A program made the position numbers and the translations under genes. This document shows, one piece after another, positions 1-4,499 of a DNA stretch of 5,809 bases. Numbering within the stretch: the first letter of the stretch is position 1; the number at the start of each line of letters is the position of its first letter. The DNA is from an uncultured Nocardiopsis sp. Its GTDB lineage: Bacteria > Actinomycetota > Actinomycetes > Streptosporangiales > Streptosporangiaceae. Where the stretch lies: assembly GCA_937957845.1 (NCBI GenBank), contig CALGOD010001028.1:1-5809 (forward strand). Direction: 5' to 3'. The notes below the pieces were generated by a model. It made no database searches. It saw only the letters and a program-made list of their open reading frames with translations, and was not told where the DNA came from.

Positions 1-1
1 C

Positions 2-754
2 GGACACCACCGGGTGGCCGTACTCAGCCTCAAGGGCGGGGTCGGCAAGACCACCACCACGGTCGCCCTAGGAGCCACCCTGGCCTCCCTGCGCGGTGAC
101 CGGGTGCTCGCGGTGGACGCCAACCCCGACCGGGGCACGCTCTCGGACAAGGTGCGGTTGGAGACCGCCGCGACCATCCGCGACCTGCTCAACGAACGGC
201 ACCTGGTGTCGCGCTACGCCGACATCCGGGGGTTCACCTCACAGGCGCCCAGCCGTCTGGAGATCCTGGCCTCCGACCGCGACCCGGCGGTCTCGGAGGC
301 CTTCAGCGACACCGACTACCGCGAGGTCGCCCGGATCGTGGAGCATTTCTACTCCATCTGCCTCACCGACTGCGGCACCGGACTGCTCCACTCGGCGATG
401 CGCGGGGTCCTGGGCCTGGCCGACCAGGTGGTGCTGGTCAGCTCGGCCTCGGTGGACGGGGCGCGCAGCGCCAGCGCCACGCTGGACTGGCTGGAGGCGC
501 ACGGCCACGGATCGCTCGTCCGCAGCGCCGTGGTGGTGTTGTCGATGGTGCGGTCCAACAGTAAGAGCAGCGTGGACCTGAATCGCCTGGAGGAGCACTT
601 CGCCGGACGGTGTCGGGACGTGGTGAGGATCCCCTGGGACGGACACCTGGAGGAGGGGGCCGAGGTGGACCTGGACCAACTCGCACCGGCCACGAGGGAC
701 GCCTACCTTCAACTGGCCGCGAGCGTGGGGGAGGCGTTCGCCCGGCACAGGTGA
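2..754 (+). CDS. MinD/ParA-like P-loop ATPase, 5' end missing
   Basis: The frame is open to the left edge (G-H-H-R precede the first possible GTG at 14), so the gene very probably begins outside the window and GTG 14 is not the true start. The visible part opens with a deviant Walker A motif, KGGVGKTTTT, preceded by a hydrophobic strand (VAVLSL). A second strand, VLAVDANPDRGTLSD, follows at the usual Walker A' position. The Walker B region reads ICLTDCGTGL, where family members usually have D-x-G-x-G. The remainder (ADQVVLVSSASVDGARSASATLDWLEAH and on) matches the actinobacterial MinD-like proteins whose relatives include the ATPase half of type VII secretion-associated proteins. Such proteins dimerise on ATP and work at membranes or on DNA in positioning. 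The specific partner here is unknown because the N-terminal part is not in view. The ATPase fold is certain; the role is not. Confidence 0.9.
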   Translation, partial: GHHRVAVLSLKGGVGKTTTTVALGATLASLRGDRVLAVDANPDRGTLSDKVRLETAATIRDLLNERHLVSRYADIRGFTSQAPSRLEILASDRDPAVSEAFSDTDYREVARIVEHFYSICLTDCGTGLLHSAMRGVLGLADQVVLVSSASVDGARSASATLDWLEAHGHGSLVRSAVVVLSMVRSNSKSSVDLNRLEEHFAGRCRDVVRIPWDGHLEEGAEVDLDQLAPATRDAYLQLAASVGEAFARHR

Positions 755-837
755 GGTCGAACACGCCGCGCCCACCCCTCTCCTGGTTTTCCGAAGACGT
801 GTTCCGGACAGGGGAGGGAGCAAGGGAAGGGGTCGGG

Positions 838-1746
838 ATGAACGCACAGGAACGCCCACCCGCGGTCGTGGTCGGTGTGGACGGCACGTCGGCCTCCCGC
901 GCCGCCCTGGTCTGGGCGACCGAGGAGGCCGGCCGACGCGGGAGCCCGCTGCGGATCGTGCACGGGCTGGGCATGCCGGTGGTCATCGGCGCCTACGGGG
1001 CCTCGGGGCGCGCCGCGGTCGACGACCTGCGCGAGGCCGGACACGGGTTGCTCACCGAGAGCGCCGAGTACGTGCGTCGGGCCAGGCCCGAGGTGGAGGC
1101 CACGACCGTCCTGGCCCCCGAGGACGCACCCGCCGTCCTGCTCAACGAAACCCAAGGCGACGACATCCTCGTGGTGGGATCGCGTGGCCTGGGCGGTGTC
1201 CGGGCGATCATGCTGGGCTCGGTCGGCGTACGCGCCTCCTCCCACGCGCCCTGCCCCGTGGTCGTCGTCCCCGACATGGAGGAACCACCACTGCCCAGAG
1301 GGCGTGTCGTGGTGGGGGTGGACGGGTCCAAGTCGTCCCGACGCGCTCTGAGTTTCGCCCTGCACCAGGCCCTGGTGGGCGGTGCGGAGGTCGTGGTGGT
1401 CAACAGTCGGCAGGTGTCGCCGCCCACGGGGTCGAGTAACTCGACCGCCGACGCGCGGGCCCTGCACGAGGAGACGTTCGACCGCCAGTCCGAGGAGGTG
1501 ATCGCCGGATTGCTCGCGGACGTGGTCGACGACCGCACCGAACTCCTGGAGATCAGCGCCGTGCGGACACAGTCCAACCCGGTGGACGCCCTGTTGGAGG
1601 CCGCGACCGAGGCGGACATGCTCGTCGTGGGCTCACGCGGCCGTGGAGGGGTCCGGGGGTTGGTGATGGGCTCGGTGAGCCAGGGGGTGCTGCGTGGGGC
1701 TCCGGTGCCCGTCGCCGTCCTGCCCCTGCACTCCGAGGACGAGTGA
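838..1746 (+). CDS. Universal stress protein, two tandem UspA domains (first of pair)
   Basis: This 302-residue cytoplasmic protein has two UspA folds in tandem, about residues 8-145 and 156-300. Each begins with the VVVGVDG strand-loop (residues 10-16 and 157-163). Each ends with the ATP-binding signature G-2x-G-9x-G-S followed by a terminal strand: G114-S128 with PVVVVP, and G265-S279 with PVAVLP. Both sites look intact, so an ATP-binding rather than non-binding Usp is expected. ATG 838 is chosen because it starts just before domain 1 and has a purine-rich Shine-Dalgarno (GGGAAGGGG, 824-832) five bases upstream. The frame is open further upstream, but that part overlaps the ATPase gene and has no protein-like content. 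Tandem Usps in actinobacteria are commonly induced by hypoxia or stationary phase. No clear regulator box is visible in the 83-bp gap before this gene, so its induction is unknown. Confidence 0.95.
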   Translation: MNAQERPPAVVVGVDGTSASRAALVWATEEAGRRGSPLRIVHGLGMPVVIGAYGASGRAAVDDLREAGHGLLTESAEYVRRARPEVEATTVLAPEDAPAVLLNETQGDDILVVGSRGLGGVRAIMLGSVGVRASSHAPCPVVVVPDMEEPPLPRGRVVVGVDGSKSSRRALSFALHQALVGGAEVVVVNSRQVSPPTGSSNSTADARALHEETFDRQSEEVIAGLLADVVDDRTELLEISAVRTQSNPVDALLEAATEADMLVVGSRGRGGVRGLVMGSVSQGVLRGAPVPVAVLPLHSEDE

Positions 1747-1753
1747 CAGTGTT

Positions 1754-1760
1754 GGAGGGA
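1754..1760 (+). promoter_or_regulatory. Ribosome binding site of second Usp gene
   Basis: GGAGGGA lies five bases before ATG 1766 and inside the 19-bp gap after the first Usp stop. It fixes the start of the second gene at 1766 rather than at the upstream in-frame start near 1694. The short gap without a hairpin supports co-transcription of the two genes. Confidence 0.7.
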
Positions 1761-1765
1761 ACACC

Positions 1766-2698
1766 ATGGCACGCAAGAAGGAACGTTCACCCAGGGTCAT
1801 CGTGGGAGTCGACGGCTCCCCGAACTCCAGGGCGGCCCTGGACTGGGCGGCGGCCGAGGCCGCCCGCCGCGAGATGCCGGTCCTGGCCGTGTACGCGCTG
1901 GGGATGCCGCTGATGGTGTCGGCCAGCGCCGGTCCCGCCCACTTCGATCCCACCGACGAGATCTCCGAGCAGGCCACCGACGTTCTGACCCGCGCGGCCA
2001 CGCGCGTTCGCGAACTGCAGCCCGCGGTGACCGTGGAGACGGAGACCGCGTTGGAGGAGGCCCCGCTGGCGCTGCTGAGGCACTGCCGTCCCCGCGACGT
2101 ACTCGTGGTGGGCACCCGGGGGCTGAGCGCGCTCGCGTCGGTGTTCGTGGGTTCGGTCAGCATCCGCGTCGCGGCCCAGGCGCCCTGTCCCGTGGTCGTG
2201 GTGCCATCGAAGGAGGGAAAGCCCGCGACGACCTCCCTGAAGAAGATCGTGGTCGGAGTGGACGACTCCGACAACGCGCGTCGCGCGCTGCGTGTGGCGG
2301 TGGACCTGGCGAGCGAGCGCGACGCCGAACTGGTCGTGGTCAACAGCTGGGAGGTGCCCTATCCCTACGACCCGGTCGCGATGACCGCGATGGGCTATCA
2401 GCCGCAGGAGGACCTGTTCGACCGCAGGTCCGAGGAGCTGGTGGCCGAGCTGTTGGCCGAGGTCGCCGACGAACGGCGTGAGGGGCTGGACATCGAGATC
2501 AGCGTGGTGCGCACCCAGGACAGCCCGGTGAACGCGGTGCTCAAGGCCTCCGAGGGGGCCGACGCCATCGTGTTGGGCTCACGTGGTCGGGGGACCGTGC
2601 GCGGTCTGCTCCTGGGTTCCGTGGGTCAGGGTGTACTGCACCGCTCCGAGATCCCGGTGGTGGTCATGCCGCACAACGCCGACCACGACCAGTTGTAG
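1766..2698 (+). CDS. Universal stress protein, two tandem UspA domains (second of pair)
   Basis: This 310-residue paralogue of the preceding gene has the same two-domain plan, with domain 1 at about residues 9-148 and domain 2 at about 160-306. ATP-binding signatures are present in both halves: GTRG-9x-GS at G116-S130, and GSRG-9x-GS at G271-S285, each followed by the closing strand (PVVVVP, PVVVMP). The domain 2 entry loop reads VGVDDS instead of the usual VGVDGS, a small departure from its three sister domains. The gene follows its paralogue by 19 bp and probably lies in the same operon. The pair most likely arose by tandem duplication followed by clear divergence, since the linkers and middle segments differ. 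The protein is cytoplasmic, with an inferred role in stress or dormancy adaptation. The stop is TAG 2696-2698. Confidence 0.95.
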   Translation: MARKKERSPRVIVGVDGSPNSRAALDWAAAEAARREMPVLAVYALGMPLMVSASAGPAHFDPTDEISEQATDVLTRAATRVRELQPAVTVETETALEEAPLALLRHCRPRDVLVVGTRGLSALASVFVGSVSIRVAAQAPCPVVVVPSKEGKPATTSLKKIVVGVDDSDNARRALRVAVDLASERDAELVVVNSWEVPYPYDPVAMTAMGYQPQEDLFDRRSEELVAELLAEVADERREGLDIEISVVRTQDSPVNAVLKASEGADAIVLGSRGRGTVRGLLLGSVGQGVLHRSEIPVVVMPHNADHDQL

Positions 2699-2704
2699 AT
2701 CGTC

Positions 2705-2776
2705 TCAGGCGTACTCCAGGCAGAAGGGGTGTCCCGCGGGATCGGCGTAGACGCGGAACCGGTCAGTGGGGTCGGG
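2705..2776 (-). pseudogene. C-terminal stub of a VOC/glyoxalase-family gene
   Basis: Read on the minus strand, the bases before a TGA stop (2707-2705) encode RFRVYADPAGHPFCLEYA. This is the characteristic C-terminal strand of VOC-superfamily (glyoxalase/bleomycin-resistance-like) proteins, where the D-P-x-G-H-P-F-C-L segment is highly conserved. Whole proteins of this type run to about 115-150 residues. Here the resemblance fades within about 24 residues, and an in-frame stop follows at 2801-2803 on the far side of a large inverted repeat. No VOC-like N-terminal part is visible upstream on this strand. The gene is therefore a decayed or truncated remnant, and the break lies near 2777-2785. 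Family recognition rests on this one segment only. Confidence 0.6.
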
Positions 2777-2784
2777 TCGGCGCC

Positions 2785-2839
2785 GATCTTGCTCCCGGTG
2801 TCACTGTCGACGGCTCACAGTGACGCTGGGAGCAAGATC
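2785..2839. repeat. Long inverted repeat, 23-bp stem and 9-nt loop
   Basis: The left arm at 2785-2807 begins GATCTTGCTCCC and the right arm at 2817-2839 ends GGGAGCAAGATC. The arms match at 21 of 23 positions, and the two exceptions are G-U compatible on the plus-strand transcript. The loop is 2808-2816. No T-run follows on either strand. It could act as a terminator-like structure between the Usp operon and the convergent GntR gene, or be a palindromic repeat element. Its position exactly where the VOC stub loses homology favours insertion or recombination. Confidence 0.75.
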
Positions 2840-2850
2840 CACTCTGTGGG

Positions 2851-2882
2851 AGCACGGTGGCCCGTCCCTGCACCACCGTGCT
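2851..2882. terminator. Hairpin at the end of the first GntR gene
   Basis: Perfect 10-bp arms, AGCACGGTGG (2851-2860) and CCACCGTGCT (2873-2882), enclose a 12-nt loop. The right arm overlaps the minus-strand stop codon at 2883-2881, so the structure would form in the GntR mRNA right at its 3' end. There is no U-tract, as is usual for actinobacterial hairpin terminators. With the larger inverted repeat at 2785-2839 it could form a bidirectional termination zone. Confidence 0.5.
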
Positions 2883-3117
2883 AGCCCTCCCGGACGGTGG
2901 AGCCGATCCCCGGTTCCGTGCGCGTCAGCCCTCGGTTGCGCAGCCCCGCCAGCGCCTTCTGCGCCTTCTGCGCCGTGGCGGAGGCCACCTGGAACTCGTC
3001 CATGAGCTTGAGCACCGAGGGGACGCGGCTCCCCGGAGGGTACTCACCCTCCTTGATGCGTCTTTCCAGCTCGTCCGCGATCTGCACCCACCTGGGCACG
3101 CCTTCACGCCACTTCAT
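2881..3117 (-). CDS. Short GntR-family wHTH regulator (first)
   Basis: This 78-residue protein consists of little more than a GntR-type winged helix-turn-helix. It has an opening helix VQIADELERRIKEGEYPPGSRVPS (residues 11-34), the recognition region LMDEFQVASATAQKAQKAL (38-56), and a wing GLTRTEPGIGSTV (63-75). No FCD, UTRA or aminotransferase effector domain follows. It should act as a cytoplasmic DNA-binding regulator, probably dimeric; its ligand, if any, cannot be seen. ATG 3117 was chosen over the longer frame reaching 3306. The extra N-terminus lacks protein-like character and runs across the duplicated remnant, whereas GGAG (minus strand, ten bases upstream of ATG 3117) gives a plausible ribosome site. 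The upstream DNA is a chimeric junction, so its original promoter may be lost; expression is uncertain. Confidence 0.8.
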   Translation of the reverse strand: MKWREGVPRWVQIADELERRIKEGEYPPGSRVPSVLKLMDEFQVASATAQKAQKALAGLRNRGLTRTEPGIGSTVREG

Positions 3118-3129
3118 GTCAGAGACGCT

Positions 3130-3189
3130 CCAGCATGGGGACTGCACGCCGCACCGCGCGTCCTCGCTCGCGAAGTGCGTACTGAGGAG
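3130..3189 (+). pseudogene. Degenerate partial copy of the small gene at 3651-3989
   Basis: Positions 3131-3187 match 3700-3756 at 52 of 57 bases. In the matching frame this stretch encodes GLHAAPRVLAREVRTE, identical to residues 20-35 of the downstream protein. It has no start codon or ribosome site in frame, and the resemblance ends near 3190, just before the 3' end of the second GntR gene. Most differences fall at silent third positions, which indicates that both copies were once translated. It is the leftover of a second copy of the small gene and lies directly upstream of the first GntR gene, divergent from it. Confidence 0.7.
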
Positions 3190-3220
3190 AGAAGGGGCGG
3201 GGCCGAGGGCTCTTCTCAGG

Positions 3221-3481
3221 TCATGTCTCCGTGTGCTGTTTTCGGAACGTGCCGCGCTGGGGCACTGTGAACAGCAGCCCTTCCTCCACGAGCACGGCGA
3301 TGGCACGCCGCACCGTGGAGCGTGCGAGGCCGTACTGCTGGGTCAGGTCCGTCTCGCTGGCGATACGGCGACCGGGCTCCCAGTCGCCTCGCTCGATACG
3401 GGCTCGCAGGATGCCGGCGAGCTGCTTGTACTCCGTGAGCGGCGCTTCCGGATCGATCTCGGCGTCAGGATCGAATTTCAT
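3221..3481 (-). CDS. Short GntR-family wHTH regulator (second)
   Basis: This 86-residue protein has a 14-residue acidic leader and then one GntR wHTH. The domain consists of YKQLAGILRARIERGDWEPGRRI (residues 18-40), SETDLTQQYGLARSTVRRAIAVL (42-64) and the wing EGLLFTVPQRGTF (67-79). This is close to the GntR consensus (PSE..L...YGVSR.TVR.A...L..EGL...G.GT). No effector domain is present. Two starts are possible, GTG 3487 and ATG 3481, two codons apart. I prefer ATG because a TAGCTT -10-like hexamer (plus-strand 3489-3494) lies seven bases upstream and no Shine-Dalgarno exists, which suggests a leaderless mRNA. A perfect palindrome covers this same point, so autoregulation is likely. It faces the small-gene pair across a shared control region and is the natural candidate to repress it. 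Confidence 0.85.
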   Translation of the reverse strand: MKFDPDAEIDPEAPLTEYKQLAGILRARIERGDWEPGRRIASETDLTQQYGLARSTVRRAIAVLVEEGLLFTVPQRGTFRKQHTET

Positions 3482-3503
3482 GGACACGAAGCTATTCGTG
3501 TCC
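3482..3503. promoter_or_regulatory. Perfect 9-4-9 palindrome on the GntR start region
   Basis: Arms GGACACGAA (3482-3490) and TTCGTGTCC (3495-3503) flank the 4-base centre GCTA. The site touches the ATG (3481-3479), contains the alternative GTG, and covers the TAGCTT -10 candidate of the minus-strand GntR gene. Its length and dyad symmetry fit a dimeric wHTH operator, so a bound protein would block RNA polymerase. That it is the GntR autoregulatory operator is inference. Confidence 0.6.
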
Positions 3504-3521
3504 GGTCAAGCGAACTTCAAG

Positions 3522-3560
3522 AGATACGTCTTCAGACGTCTAGATACAAGGAGATACAAG
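3522..3560. promoter_or_regulatory. Helically phased AGATAC repeats, candidate operator array
   Basis: AGATAC occurs at 3522-3527, 3542-3547 and 3552-3557. The last two are part of the exact 9-mer AGATACAAG (3542-3550, 3552-3560). Start-to-start distances are 20 and 10 bp, so all copies lie on about the same DNA face. Between the first two sits ACGTCT-TC-AGACGT (3526-3539), a short inverted repeat. The segment is much poorer in GC than its surroundings and lies between the divergent GntR and small-gene starts, as expected of a regulator-binding array. Confidence 0.55.
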
Positions 3561-3564
3561 AAGG

Positions 3565-3570
3565 TACTAT
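3565..3570 (+). promoter_or_regulatory. Candidate -10 box for the small-gene pair
   Basis: TACTAT fits the actinobacterial TAnnnT -10 pattern and lies immediately after the AGATAC array. The expected -35 position 17 bp upstream falls within the array (3542-3547) and is a poor TTGAC match. A protein on the repeats would therefore overlap polymerase. It predicts a leader of about 70 nt before ATG 3651. Confidence 0.35.
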
Positions 3571-3592
3571 GAGGGGCCCGTGTACAGCGGGA

Positions 3593-3621
3593 CCCCGCGA
3601 CGCGCGTCAACGCGTCCGGGG
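3593..3621 (+). promoter_or_regulatory. Stable hairpin in the leader of the small-gene pair
   Basis: CCCCG (3593-3597) pairs with CGGGG (3617-3621) and GACGCG (3599-3604) pairs with CGCGTC (3611-3616). One bulged C lies at 3598 and the six-base loop is CGTCAA. The 11-bp GC-rich stem would lie in the 5' leader of the plus-strand transcript, about 20 bases before the Shine-Dalgarno (GGAG 3640-3643). It could act as an attenuator, a 5'-stability structure, or simply be a by-product of high GC. Confidence 0.4.
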
Positions 3622-3650
3622 CCATGGTCAACGCTTCCTGGAGCGCCGAC

Positions 3651-3989
3651 ATGCACCACCTTATGAGTCTGTTGTCCCTCTTCCTGCGTCTGGTCCGCCC
3701 AGCGCGGGGACTGCACGCCGCACCGCGCGTCCTCGCCCGCGAAGTGCGCACCGAGGCGCGTAGGCGCCGGGCCTCCCGGGTCCGCCGCTACGCCGCCCAC
3801 CCCGCGACCGTCGCCGGCACTCCCGTCCCCGACCCGCGGCCGGCGCCGAACCTTCGCTCCGAGCCGCCGACCGTGGTCGACCCTCCCGAACCCCTGGTGC
3901 GCGGGTACTACCTGGCCCATGAGGCACGTCAGAGCCGGCTTCCCTCCTACCGGCCGTACGCGGACCTTCTGTGGGGGACGGCCTCATGA
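3651..3989 (+). CDS. Small unknown protein with hydrophobic N-terminus, basic middle and Pro-rich linker
   Basis: I do not recognise this 112-residue protein. It starts with a short hydrophobic stretch, LMSLLSLFLRLV (residues 4-15), too short for a standard membrane helix or signal peptide. A very basic segment follows, AREVRTEARRRRASRVRR (29-46), then a proline-rich linker (about 51-85), and a C-terminal segment PLVRGYYLAHEARQSRLP. That last segment resembles short proteins found beside HTH regulators in streptomycete-type genomes. The basic and amphipathic composition could suit nucleic-acid or membrane-surface contact, but this is not shown. ATG 3651 is chosen because GGAG (3640-3643) sits seven bases upstream; ATG 3624 in the same frame has no comparable site. 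The stop overlaps the next gene by 4 bp (ATGA). Residues 17-35 are duplicated in the remnant at 3130-3189. Confidence 0.7.
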   Translation: MHHLMSLLSLFLRLVRPARGLHAAPRVLAREVRTEARRRRASRVRRYAAHPATVAGTPVPDPRPAPNLRSEPPTVVDPPEPLVRGYYLAHEARQSRLPSYRPYADLLWGTAS

Positions 3990-4207
3990 GCACTCCGCTG
4001 ATCCGACACCTCCACGCGATGGAGGAACCGACGGAGCTGTACGACTCCCTGTCCGAGCTGCTCCGCAGCCGTCCCCGCCACACCGGTGAGGCCCACAGGG
4101 CGCTGCGCGAGGCCGACCGCCTGTTCTCGCTGCTGGACTCCCATCTGCGGGCGGGCGGATCACTGCCCGAGCCATGGCGACGCGAAGGGCCGGTCCACCG
4201 AGTGTAG
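3986..4207 (+). CDS. Small helical protein of unknown function, coupled to preceding gene
   Basis: This 73-residue protein is mostly predicted helical by eye: MEEPTELYDSLSELLRSR, then HRALREADRLFSLLDSHLRAGG, ending in a Leu-Pro-Glu-Pro-Trp turn. There is no signal peptide, membrane segment or catalytic motif. The start ATG 3986 overlaps the preceding stop in ATGA, so translation is most likely coupled and the two products are needed together or in fixed ratio. The pattern of a short helical protein with an acidic leucine-rich middle behind a basic partner is compatible with a protein-protein complex, but no function can be assigned. A strong hairpin 12 bases after its stop ends the transcript. 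Confidence 0.7.
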   Translation: MSTPLIRHLHAMEEPTELYDSLSELLRSRPRHTGEAHRALREADRLFSLLDSHLRAGGSLPEPWRREGPVHRV

Positions 4208-4219
4208 CGGGAAGGAACG

Positions 4220-4250
4220 GGCCGCCCGGATCACCACGTTCCGGGCGGCC
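4220..4250 (+). terminator. GC-rich hairpin terminator after the small-gene pair
   Basis: Perfect 11-bp arms, GGCCGCCCGGA (4220-4230) and TCCGGGCGGCC (4240-4250), enclose a 9-nt loop, 12 bases after the TAG at 4205-4207. A T/C-rich stretch (TCCTCTGT) follows rather than a true T-run, which is typical of high-GC actinomycetes. It separates the cassette from the hydrolase gene. Confidence 0.75.
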
Positions 4251-4327
4251 TCCTCTGTGGAGGGTGCGAGATTGGAGCCCACACGGTTCCGTCGTCGCGG
4301 GGGTCCCTAACCACATGTCGACAAAAC

Positions 4328-4358
4328 GACTGATCGGTCTGTGATCTGCATTGATGCA
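4328..4358. promoter_or_regulatory. Two short dyads upstream of the hydrolase, possible operators
   Basis: GACTGATCGGTC (4328-4339) is a 12-bp dyad with one G-T mismatch pair, similar in style to TetR-type operators. TGCAT-TG-ATGCA (4347-4358) is a 5-2-5 inverted repeat. Both lie in a locally AT-richer stretch about 100 bp upstream of the candidate hydrolase promoter. No TetR gene is visible, so any regulator is elsewhere. The remaining bases of 4251-4440 show no gene. Confidence 0.25.
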
Positions 4359-4443
4359 CCGTCGAACCCCGTTCCGGGCTCTATCAGAGTGGGAAACACG
4401 CGGTAGCGGCGTTTTCCGCCCCGGTGGCGGCACCGCTCCGTGC

Positions 4444-4449
4444 TAGCTT
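4444..4449 (+). promoter_or_regulatory. Candidate extended -10 box for the hydrolase transcript
   Basis: TAGCTT, preceded by TGC, fits an extended actinobacterial -10. The -35 region, about 17 bp upstream, is poor. Initiation six to eight bases downstream would fall at about 4456-4458, on or just before ATG 4458, which predicts a leaderless mRNA. The identical TAGCTT stands at the same distance before the second GntR start. Confidence 0.4.
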
Positions 4450-4457
4450 CCCCTCAC

Positions 4458-4499
4458 ATGGGACACACGGTGAAGACGGCTCCGGGTCGGAACGTCTGA
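4458..4499 (+). CDS. Possible leaderless 13-codon upstream ORF
   Basis: ATG 4458 opens a frame encoding MGHTVKTAPGRNV and ending in TGA 4497-4499, which overlaps the hydrolase ATG by one base (TGATG). With the candidate -10 at 4444-4449, the mRNA could begin at or almost at this ATG. The peptide contains no run of one amino acid, so classic amino-acid attenuation is unlikely. Its plausible job is to bring ribosomes to the hydrolase start, which lacks its own Shine-Dalgarno. This rests on layout alone. Confidence 0.4.
   Translation: MGHTVKTAPGRNV

Noticed and set aside
610..837. Long N-terminal extension of the first Usp protein
   Set aside because: It overlaps the ATPase gene out of frame and encodes Gly/Arg/Pro-rich sequence. 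ATG 838 with its Shine-Dalgarno fits the family start.
755..837. DevR/DosR-type box in front of the Usp operon
   Set aside because: I looked for the GGGACT..AGTCCC-like dyad known from stress Usp promoters; nothing in this gap matches convincingly.
3189..3217. GAGAAG...CTTCTC hairpin behind the second GntR gene as a terminator
   Set aside because: Only a 6-bp stem with a 17-nt loop and no following T-run, so it is too weak to call.
3118..3306. 63-residue N-terminal extension of the first GntR protein
   Set aside because: It reads antisense through the duplicated remnant and lacks any domain. ATG 3117 starts just before the wHTH.
3522..3560. CRISPR array
   Set aside because: The repeats are only 6-9 bases, with 1-14 base gaps and no spacers of CRISPR size. 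They fit operator repeats.
2897..3763. 288-codon plus-strand frame over both GntR genes and the control region
   Set aside because: It runs antisense to two clear wHTH genes, and its product has no coherent composition. Its internal ATG at 3569 would give a 64-residue Arg/Pro-rich product without a ribosome site.
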